NCBI RefSeq assembly: GCF_036588685.1
Contig: NC_086374.1
Location: 28,388,886 to 28,452,885 of the forward strand
Origin: Mytilus trossulus
Taxonomy: Eukaryota > Mollusca > Bivalvia > Mytilida > Mytilidae
Direction of reading: 5' to 3'
Length of the DNA stretch: 64,000 nt
Within the stretch, counting starts at the first letter, position 1, and the number at the start of each line of letters is the position of its first letter. Of the stretch, positions 47,201 to 59,200 are shown piece by piece. The notes under the pieces are model-generated. The model ran no database searches and was not told where the DNA came from. It saw nothing but the letters and a program-made list of their open reading frames with translations. The position numbers and the translations under genes are program-made.

Positions 47201-50200
47201 AGGACACCTAATCAATGGTGAACACTAGTATATCTCGTTATTTAATGCCTGTTAGAGCTTTATATACAGGTTTTTATTCACACCCATACTTTTAATCATT
47301 TGATTTTTTACTACTTGTAGAAAATGCTTTTCGTATGTTGGTAAAATTTCGAAAAGTCCACAAATAATAGGGTTGGCCAACAGCTGTGTAAACGTATGTA
47401 TTGGACATTTATGTTTTTGTTTCTTTGACAATAAGGACAATGATTATTTTCATTGTTATTCTAATTTCATATAATATGATTTACATCAAGGAATACAATT
47501 GTCTTTATATCAGAGAAAGGCAAAAGACACAAAGGAACATTTAAATATAACAATATGTCCTTTTCAAAGCATTATATATAGTTTATAATTTCATTTAAAT
47601 GAAAATCTTTCAAATAATTGAAATGATACCTAATATTCTTAAAAAAAAAGAGAAAAAAAAGACAGGTATGAATAGAACTTATAGAAAGAGCTCGAGTGTA
47701 ATATTATCTTTACAGAATTTAGATTTTATCAAATTCCACGAGGAGAAAAAACATAACTTCAATTTTGATTTTGTAAGTCCGTGTTCATTTGTTCAAGGGG
47801 GCGGGGGATATCCCTGCAAATTAAAAAAATAGGACCTGATACTATGAATGATATAATGGTTCAATTTCCTATGATATTTCATTATATATTGTTACTTTTA
47901 CAGCAAGGAACAATTATGCATGAAATGCTACATGCCATTGGTTCTTGGCATGAAATGGCTCGAAAGGACCGAAACAACTATATGACTGTTGATATGCATA
48001 ATGTTATTCAAGGAGCGGGATCTAACTTCTATGTAAGACAAACAAGTGACCTTACTCCTTTTGATCCAGCATCCGACATAATGTATGGTGTGTATGTAAG
48101 TCTTATTAAGAATCAGCATTTCTTTTTTATTTTCGGGTGTCTGTTTCATTGTTTCTAAGAAAAACATCCCATTTATAAATCAGTCAGAATTCTACTTCGT
48201 CAGAGTTATATCCCCATTACGCAAGTTAATGTTTCAATCGTAAATATCGGAGCCATTGTGAGGATGACGCACTGCCAATTTAACTCCTGAAAACCAATAA
48301 GTTTACCCACATATCACCATTACGATCCTTATATACCAGTTGTATTCTAAAAGACAATATATATACTAGCTAATGAGCACCAAATAATGTACTTGTTTGA
48401 ATTAAGTCAAATAGGAAACTTATTTCTAATCGATTGTCATCAACATTTTAAAAGAAATTCAAATTAAATTCAGTGGTTGAAGACTATAAACCCGAATTCT
48501 CACATACGATTTCAATATTTTTTCACGAAAAAAGCTTTGCGGACGTCCTTCGATAGTTTTACTGTCGCAAATAACCGTTTACCTGTCTCCGCTACGCGTC
48601 GCCAGGTAAACTAAATTTGCGACAGTAAAACTGCCGATGGACGTCCTAAAAGCTTCAAATACAATACAGTTATCACTTAATTACCCTATCTGACCGATAC
48701 GGGGGCTGATGTAGGCCTTTCGTGATTTGTTTTTATCAGAATTGATGTAAAGTCCGCATTTATCCACTTTCGACATTGAACATTATGTAAGATTTGTCAA
48801 ACTTAATTGATTTGAAACTCAGCATAACAAAAATCTAAATTAACATTGTTATATGGTAATATTCAAACAAAATGTGTATTTTATAAATCCTTATATAAAA
48901 AGATGTATAACAAAGTCATCCAGATGTATCACTAAATATTGCTCTAAGGTTCCCCCATAATTGTTTTCTACAGGAAAATATGTTTTTAAAAATTTCCTGA
49001 CTATAGGAATATTCAATAAGCTGTTTCCTTTTAAAATATATTGATTCAATGTAATCCTCCGGTGGAGCTAGTAGTAAGTGATTTTTGTAAAAATTACACG
49101 ACAAACTGGAAAATATTTAATTACAATTTTGATATTTTGGCGGTAATATTAATACTTTGATTTAAAACTCGCTTTCTAGTCAGTGTTGGCATTTCGTATA
49201 TCAATTTAAATTTGAGATCTAAACGACAGTTTGCTTCCTTCCTTAACACAGATTGACAACTTCAAACTAGAACCTATGACAAACGTTATGATATCAATTT
49301 TCCAATATATCATCAACTGCTCAGCAGTAAACTGCCACAAAGCTTGCTATATTATTATATGATGCTCGCATAATGTGCATGATTGTTTATTGAGACAAAG
49401 ATCTAAAGTCTTTAGAAAAGATAACAATAGTTTAATATGTAACATGACATTTTAACTGGTTGTGGCGGATCGCAGATACTGTATGCATAGCAGGGAACGA
49501 AAACAGTTTCGACCTATTATGTTTCGCTTTTTTTTATAGAGTTTATAAGATTCCATTTGGTTATAGTTTTAGCGCCGCTTTGTCTTCTTCATGGATTTCC
49601 ATGTGATGAGGCTTGATAGACTACTGTTGCCTAAGAAATATTGCATACACGTGGCTCTTTTTAATTGATCGATGATATTTGTGTTTCTTTCTTATTCATA
49701 ACACAAAAGTGCTAAGTTGATAATATTATCATTAATTTCTTTTTCCCTCATAATTTTATTTTGTTTTAGATGCATCAATATTTTTTGTAATAAAATGAAT
49801 AGACTGTGATTTATTTCTTTAAAGGCAGCATATTTTTTACTGTTTTTAGTCATTCTCAAAAAATGGAGATAAAACCGAATTCTTCCATGACTGGAGACAG
49901 GAATTTCTTGCAGGAACTGGTAAAACTCTAAGTTTTTATGACATTGCTGATGTTACTGCAGCTTATGGATGTACTGGTAAGAGAAAATCGTCAATAATAT
50001 TGTTAAATTGTTGAAAGATATAACCTATGTCAGTGTTTATTACGTGTTCTGTATGAGTGGTTTTACAATAAAAACTCTCTGACAAAGTGGGTGATACATG
50101 ATATGTAGATACGTAAACAATTATTCGGATTCATTTTTACAGTGAAGTATTTTGAATGTTTCGAACCCTCAATGATCAGAAAATTTACCGAAATGATTAG

Positions 50201-53200
50201 AGCAATGCAAAATGAAACTAAAACCGAAGAAAACACATCAACTATGAGAGGAAAAAAAACCAAAAAAAACCACCATACATACCATAAATAAAGGTATCTC
50301 CAAAAAGAAATAAAACTTTCGAACATATTTCTTATTTGTTATTTGTTATGTGTTTATAGTGAAAAAAATGTTTGCAAATGTTAGAGATTTCTTATTGGCA
50401 TAGCTTCTTAAAAGATATAATTCTTTTATGTTAAAATTTCAAACGATATTTTTGTAATTGGTCTTATTTCCGCATTTTCAGTTATTTTATAATTTAGAAA
50501 ATAAGGATCATGAGGTTTCTTGCCCCATTTTTCAAATTTATCCCAATAACATGTTATCTGTACTTCTATTTTAGATTCGTGTGTCTCACCACCTACCTGT
50601 CAGCACGGAGGATTTGTTGATCAAACATGTTCATGTGCTTGTCCTCCAGATTTAACTGGCACTGTTTGTCAACAACTTGATCAAAGTAGTTGTATGTAAA
50701 TTCTGAATGTATAGTGCCTTCACCCGTAGTGTGATGCATTGAACATTTTTCTTTTACATATATAATGAAATGAAACATGAAACATGAAAACTTAATTAAA
50801 CGCCTATTTCTACATATACAATATGTATTCAATGGCGTTGTACATAAATGACATATAAAATACAAAAATACTAAACAAAAATACAATATGTATGTACAAT
50901 ACCAAAAATTGAAAATTTATACTGTGATACACAAGAAAAAAGTCAGAAAAGTTCAAAATAATTTTGGAAGTACAATGTCTTCAACCGACATTTAAAAATA
51001 TCCAAAGATTCAGAGTTTCTTGCATTTGTACCTAGTTCATTCCACAATTTTGGCCCAATAGTACTAAAGCTTCTATCTGAAAAAGTTTTCTTTTTGTTAT
51101 ATGGGACTGCATAACAACCAATAGATGACTCTGACGACCTTAATGAACGTTTCGACACTTGAGGATTTAACAAATTGATCAAATATGACGGTGCATTACC
51201 TACATGACAGTTGTACATATATGTTAAGATTTTAAATGTAATTCTGGCTTTGATCGGACGCCAGTGTAAGTCAAACAATGCCTGCTTGGCACTGTCATAC
51301 TTAGAACGGTTTAACACAAGTTTGGCACACATATTCTCGTATATCCTAGTATCCAGTGTTTTCTCTTTCGTGAAAATAAAACTTCAAATAATTCCTGCTT
51401 CAGAAGTACTTTAAATTTATGCATGTATCATCATCTGGAACACTCAAAAACAAAAAATTGAATGTAAGGAATTTACAGATAAGGAAAAACGCTAGAAGCT
51501 ATCTGAATAAGGGAAATAAAATGAATAGCACAGTCAATTTAAGTCAGTATTGCCTGATTGATTTGGAATTGTAATTTCTTAGTAAATCGTTATTCATCAA
51601 AGTGGGGGTTTAGTATTAATATATATTCTATATTATAATAGTCATGTTAGTAACTAGACACCGACTTGAGCTGATGATACACCCGGAAACTAACAGTCTT
51701 CCAGCAGTATAATCAACCCAGTTAATAAATTTATTCATAGATTTTTGTAGCATTGGGATATTATTTTTCATGTATGGATAAAAGTTGAAAAAAGGGTAAG
51801 ATTTGAAACTTGAAAAAGTAATGATTCATAGAATTAACGCAAACATTTAAGATAAAAACGAATCATTAATTGATTTAGAAATTGATGTTGTATATGATAG
51901 AAACGGCGGTTATTTTGAATTATTGAAATGACATAGGAATGTATTAATACTGATTTCAGCCAATTGTGGAGGTACTATTAATATAGCAGGTGGTGAAACA
52001 TTTTTTCTGACGTCACCAAATTACCCATCGAATTATGACACCGGTTTGAAGTGTGTATGGTTCATACAGGTAGGTATTGTTAAACAACTTAAATCACATA
52101 AAAATATATTTAATAGGCAGAAGTAAGTTTTGTTTTTATATGTGAGTATAGTATTGAATACATGTTAACAGAGGTATTTGTGAAGATTTCAGAGCGATAT
52201 TTGTATCCTTTGATTATTACCTTTGATTAATGAATTTGATCTACTGTTAAAAATAGTTTCAGAGGTTCCTATTTTTTTTTTTAAAGATATAGCAACTGTT
52301 GTATGTAAATTATGAATACTATGTTTTTGGTTGTTCGGTGTTTGTCCAAGGCTCCGTGTTGAAGGCCATACTTTAACCCATATTTTATTTTGACTTTTAT
52401 AAATTGTGACTTGAATGAATAGTTGTGTTATTGGCACTCATATCACTGCTTCTTACTTATATTTATGTAGACGAAATACACGTCAAGTTAAGCAAATTAT
52501 AATCCAAATACTTGCTTGAATGGGTTATTTAAAGTCTTAATCATTTTACAGGGAGATCCTGGCAACCATATAAGAGCAACTGTTACCGATATGGATGTAA
52601 GCCATAACAAAAATACTTGCTATCACTGGATAGAAATGGTTTATTACCTCCTTGCCAACAAAGGTCCAGAGTACGTTATGTAATCTATATGTATGGAACA
52701 AAGTCATATAAGATAATTGCTTATGTTGTTAAATTAACAATGAAATTATTAAAATATTCAAACAAATATTGAAGGTGAATCTTACAAAGAGGCATAACAC
52801 AGTCGCAGTCAAATTCTTATCGTTTAGAATGCTATAAGCGTGCAGAAATATGTAGTGAACTACGTTGTGACCTTCAACCTTTCATGATCATTGCAATTAA
52901 TTAATTACTGATGTTCATTACCTGAGTTTTTTAAAAACAAATCGTCCAACAAATGATACTGCAATTTCTAAAGTTTTTATGCTTATCAACAGTGTTTTAT
53001 TTTTAGGCGATGTGGTACTACGGACCATGAAGTCTGGGATACATCTTCCGAGGGAGAAATGAATACAATGATAATTAAATTTGACAGTTTTGTGGGAAGT
53101 GATAAGGCGACCGCAAAGGGATTCAATATAACATTAGAATCAATTGGAACAGGTCGGTTAAAAGTATATCTAATTATCGTTTTTGTAACTGTGGCCAAGT

Positions 53201-56200
53201 TGTTAACTATTTCAAAAAAGGCAATTCGTTTCCTTATATGATATTGTTTAAAATATGTTTTTGTGTATATGCGTATCATAGTATATTAAGATTATCTAAA
53301 AGTTCGGCAGTTTGGTAAGCATCACAGACACTCTAGGATAAAAGTGATCGGTATATGTCAAAGATGTGCTACATGAGCAAGGCCTTTTTATGAAAATACT
53401 ATAATTCTTGTTGTGTTTGAAAGGGTGCTCAAATATCAAATATTTATCGATTCCTTATTTTTCGCGACTGGATTTTTTAATTCTCATTTCATGATATTAT
53501 TCCATTTAGAGAATGTCATTCTTAAGAAAATATGACCATTTAATGGTTCTGCATTTGTTTTACTTAAAACCAATTGAATATGCACAAAATTGATTTAAAA
53601 AAAATCCATAATTGAGTAAAAGACATTGATTAAAGTTGATGCTTAGTTATGAAGTATATGAATCTAATAATCTCAATATATTTCAAATATCCGCATCCGT
53701 AAACTCTTTCAAGTGTTATGTACCCTTTGGAAAGTCTCAACTTTTTAGGAGCTTATCACATATAGTCTATACCAAAGTAAACAGATTCAATATATTTTTT
53801 TTCAATTTGGTTGACACGTGTTAAATAAGATTATAAGTGAAAAGCAAACACTATAACATTCCGTGCAAATAGTCCAGTAAATGTTAAAATTAATTTGTAT
53901 GTATATGTATTTATTTTTACAGTCGGTGTTGATCAACAATACGATAGACAAAGATGAATGTTTGTGATATAATTGCCAATGGCATAATAATCTAACGTCC
54001 AATTTATACAATAAATAGCTATTAGAACATACTCACCCCTTCTCGTCCAATGGAAAGTCAGTTTTTCCCCCATAATTTTCATAGTACATGGTGTTCCATG
54101 CACTATGAAATGCTATATATGAATGACTTTTTATTGTCAGTTAATAATGAAAGTGAACTCTTAAAAACTGCACTAACGAAGTGTACAATCCCATCAGGCA
54201 TTTTCCATTTGAAAAGATCTAGAGCCTACTGATTAAAGATAAAAGAACTAATTTAAAATCAAAACATTTTCATACATTTTCGAACAGTACACATATAAAA
54301 ATAAACGAAAACAATTTGGCTAAGGATGTAGGTCAAATAAAATTAATTTAATTTATATACCTGACATTTGAGGGATTTTTTTTCTTTCAAGGAAACAATG
54401 CCAGACTGCATATTTAAAGTAAAGATTTTTTTCCGGAAAAACACAATACACATACATTTATCAATAAAAAGTAAGCATTAAATGTTGAATGGTCTGAATT
54501 TAAATATTTGTTTTAAAAAAAGTCAAATTCAAAAAGGGGATTTATATAAAATTGTGTTTAAAAAAAAATATAAAAAAATCAAGAGATATAAGTATTAAAT
54601 TTTACCTGAAGCAGAAGAAAATCAATTTATCTACAATTCGGTCCTCACAAACTATGTCCGAGCTTTTTCATTCCATCTATTGAAATGATAATTATCTATG
54701 TTTAATATTTAGTTCATTTTAAAAAGTGAACTGTTATTAAGGTTTGAATATTACAATGGGAAGGATAATATTGTAAGGTCACACGAATGTGTGAATATGT
54801 TCAAACTGGTCAGACAACACTTGGTCATGTTTTATGAAGATTTAAGCCCTCGGCTTCGCCTTGGGATTAAATGTTCATAAAACACGACCAAGTATTATCT
54901 AACCTATAAAGAAGTCATGTTTTTTAAACACTCGTTACAATGATCACAGATATTAATAAATGTTATTTTTATTCATAGGATGTGAGAATAATCCGTGTGT
55001 TCATGGCTCATGTTACAGTCCAATGAACTCAAACAGCTATACCTGTACATGCAAACAGGGATTTATTGGAACCAACTGCGACGTACCCTCAGGTATGAAA
55101 AAAACACACCATACAACTGTATTATATGCAAAGTAATTATTAATTTAATATCGTATTAATGCATTTAATTATTTTGATTTCCAGACGAATACTTTATTTC
55201 ACATATTAAATATGACATTTTTGTTTTTTAGTGCTGACATTAATTGTCAATGATATGGATATACTTATAAATTTACTGTTTACAAGTTTTTGAATTTTTT
55301 GCAACACTAAAGCTTTTCTACCTCAGGCATAGATCACCTTATCTGTAATTTGCAAAACTTTTATGAATTTTGGTTCTCAATGCTCTTCAACTTCGTACTC
55401 TATTTGGCCTTTAAAACTTTTTTTGGATTCGAGCGTCACTGATGAGTCTCTTGTAGAAGAAACTCGCGTCTGGCGTATTTACTAAAGTTAGTCCTGGTAA
55501 CTGTGATGAGTTTATTTACAGCCACTGGATCGATGCAACTGCCGGTGGAGATTTATTTCCCCGACGGTATCACAAGCCCAGTAGTCGGCACTTTTTGTGC
55601 TGACATGAATTATCATTGATATAGTAATACTTATAAATTTACAGTTTACATTTTTTGATTTTTTTGAAATACTAAGGCTTTTCTACCTCATGCATAGATC
55701 ACCTTAGATGTATTTGGCAAAACTTTTAGGAATTTTGATTCTCAATGCTCTTCAATTTCTTACTTTATTTGACCTTTTTTAATTTTTTTGGATTCGAGCG
55801 TCACTGATGAGTCTTTTGTAGAGGAAACGCGCATCTAGCGTATATACTAAAATTAGTCCTGGTAACTGTGATGAGTTTATTTATACCCAATGGGTCGATG
55901 CCACTGATGGTGGACATTTATTCCCCCGAGGGTATCATCAACCTAGTAGTCAGCACTTCTTGTGCTGACATGAATTGTCATTGTTATAGTTATACATATA
56001 AATTTACTGTTTACAAAATTTTGATTTTTTTGAATTACTAAGGCTTTTCTACCTCAGGCATATATTACCTTATCTGTATTTGGCAAAACTTTTAGGAATT
56101 TTGGTTATCACTGCTTTTCAATTTCGTACTTTATTTGACCTTTTTCATTTTTTTGGATTCTAGCGTCACTGATGAGTCTTTTGTAGAGGAAACGCGCATC

Positions 56201-59200
56201 TAGCGTATATACTAAAATTAGTCCTGGTTACTGTGATGAGTTTATTTATACCCAATGGGTCGATGCCACTGCTGGTGGACATTTATTCCCCCGAGGGTAT
56301 TCTCAGCCCAGTAGTCAGCATTTGTTGTGCTGACATGAATTGTCATTGATATAGTTATACATATAAATTTACTGTTTACAAATTTTTGATTTTTTTGAAA
56401 TACTAAGGCTTTTCTACCTCAGGCATATATCACCTTATCTGTATTTGGCAAAACTTTTAGGAATTTTGGTTATTACTGCTTTTCAATTTCGTACTTTATT
56501 TGACCTTTTTCATTTTTTTGGATTCTAGCGTCACTGATGAGTCTTTTGTAGAACAAAACGCGCGTCTGGCGTATATACTAAATGTAGTCCTGGTATCTGT
56601 GATGAGTTTTTTTAATATCTTATACGAACCATCTTTTTCTGCGAGGTAAAACAAAAAACTTTATATTATTCCATGAGATCACTTATTTTTAAATGCAGTA
56701 GTTAGATTGTTATTAGGTTATTTTTTTTTATTTAGTTATTGATATGTTAAGTGCTTTAATACTTTTTTATTGTTAATCAATGGATGATTTAATCACATGA
56801 AAAGTAAAATAACAACAAAACTGACCTCCGAGGAAAATTCAAAACGGAAAATCAGTAGTTAAAACACATCAAGCGAATGGACAACCTTCATATTTCTGAC
56901 TAAGTACAGACATTCCTAAATGTAGAAAATGATGGCCTCAACCTGCTTTAGTAGCGCTAAACCTCTCATGTGTACGACAGTCGCGTTAATTCCGTTATTT
57001 TGACTAAGATGCGTGAACAAAGTGTCACAAATAGGAATATAACAACAACACGAACCCCAACAAAAACTTTGGTTGATTTCAGGTTCTCTGGGAATGTAAG
57101 CAGATCATGCTTCACATGTTGCACACGTCGTGTTGCTCATATCATTACAAAGCCATTGGACAGTCTTATTTGATGGGTCACATTCATGAAAAGGAAACAT
57201 GATTACTATTAATAGAAAATTTGCATGATATATCTCCAATACATTTGTTAAACACAAAAGAGGCGGAAAATGGAAATCCTATTAATTTCGTGTGTCCGAA
57301 ACGCTTCATGGTTTAACCTTCAACGTTATGAAGTATATGAAAAAAATGCAAGAGATACGTATGCTATATTGAAGACTCTTAAGACAAGAAACTGGCAATA
57401 ATTAGGCAAATTAAACGGAACACGACAAAAGACGGACAATTACACTAGACACAACATAGTAAACTCAGCAACACGAAATCCCAAAAACTGGATTTTAGGT
57501 GCCTTTTGTGAAAGACTTAGCAAATCTTGCTAAACGCGTGGTACAATTTATGTTGTTCATGGTACGCATATTAAAGTCTCTTTTGGTGAAATCATTATCG
57601 AAGATTAAAGGAAGGAATTGGAAAATATCTTGTGCACACCACCAACAAAGACCTCATCTGGTTGCGTCACATCAACAAAAAAGTCTTCAAAACACGTTGC
57701 TTCTTACAGGGAAACCTGTGTAATGAATGTCAACAACAAAAGCATTCTTCATCTTAGTAAGACCAAAACAGTTATATGTTTCCCCGGTATGGGATTCTCC
57801 TAATCATACACGACATAGATCATGTACAAAGACGAACAGCTCGCTTTGTTTATAGTGGCTATAAAGCCCCAGCCACATAGTAAATAGACAGCAAGATACA
57901 TAAAGACAACAATAGTATACCGGTGTTAAAAAGTCATAAATCGGTACTCAGAAATCATGTTTACAAACCATCACCGAGGGAAACGTATAAACTATTAGAG
58001 GAAAATAAAAGAACATAAAGAACACTAAAGTGCAACAAAAACAAATGCCATCGTACAAAAAAAACCTAACTTTTTGATATCAACTACCATACGTCTGACT
58101 TGGTACAGGCCATTTTAAAGGAAAACTGACCGTTGAACCTTGTCTAATGACTGGCAAAACAGTTCGCTTTACGACAATGTTAAAACATATAGCTGAAATA
58201 TCAATACTGCGTGACAGTTAAACAATACAACACACACAAGAATATTCATCACAGAGAACAGCACAAACAAGAACAACAACGAAAAACAAAAAAGGACAAC
58301 AAGTGCAAAAATAGTCCAGTATTTTACAAAATCCCTGATTTTTAAATTTCCCTGTAACATATATATTTGTTAATTAGTTTATAATTTATTATGAATACCT
58401 CCGAGTTTCCCTGGACTTATACCCTTGGTCTGAAAAGTGGCCACCTGTCTGTTTGAGATGCGCTAGAGTCAGTTGCACTCCATTGCAGAGTTTGACTCGA
58501 AAACGGGAAGAGGATGAAGAAGCTTGGTCGTAGATCTACGAGTCAGTACGTCAAATTTTGTCAAGGGTACGTAGGCAAATACTACCGGTTTTGTAGCGAA
58601 GCTGACTTTTCCACTATATATGGACAGTAGATTTGAATTCAAGAAACCGATGTTGATGACCAGTTTTGCTTGCAAACAAGATCATTGTTTTGTTTTAAAT
58701 TCAAAACATTACTCAATTTCGGGTTCATGTTAGTCCATTTATTCTAACTCCCAATGCTTGTCTATTGTATATCATGACATGTTGGATATACTTTTGAACA
58801 TGTCCTACCTTTAAATTATTGTATTTCGTGTATTTGAAAATTAGACGTTTTTGTCAGGTGAGAGTTATATACGATGTTTCAGCTACATGGTTTAAAAACA
58901 ATACATACTTATGTCATACTCTTAACAAATATTAACTTTCGGTTTAGATTTGTGTTTTTATTTTGTTTTACAGTGTATTCAATATTCGAATGTACTGCAG
59001 AGATTGATCATTACTGTATGTTTGTTCAATCAACTGATGATAAATTCAACTGGGGCAAACGATCAGTGAGTACATATATTAATATTGTTTATAATTGTTG
59101 TTCATTTATACGAATTGAACATGTTAAAGCCTTTGTCGTTTAAAAAAAACCAATCGAACCTAACATCAATAATTCCCTTTAAAAAGATAGGCAATACGTA

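Larger units (their letters stand above)
55229..56612 (+). mobile_element. Retrozyme-like tandem array, four units of 365 bp
   Basis: Ribozyme cores lie at 55439, 55804, 56169 and 56534, exactly 365 bp apart three times. Units share GTGCTGACATGAATT, ACTAAGGCTTTTCTACCTCA, CAATGCTCTTCAA, AGCGTCACTGATGAGTCT and CACTGCTGGTGGACATTTAT. Units differ by scattered substitutions, so this array is older than the 41.4-kb dimer. It lies on the sense strand of astacin intron 15 and has no ORF. Confidence 0.8.

Noticed and set aside
47716-47832. Candidate astacin exon reading SPCSFVQGGGGYPC before exon 9
   Set aside because: It resembles the CxSxVG region, but no donor after it restores phase 0 and a stop follows. 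The segment at 47321-47393 fits motif, cysteine spacing, splice sites and phase.
51211-51414. Plus-strand ORF over the LINE fragment
   Set aside because: It is a shadow of the minus-strand reverse-transcriptase ORF.
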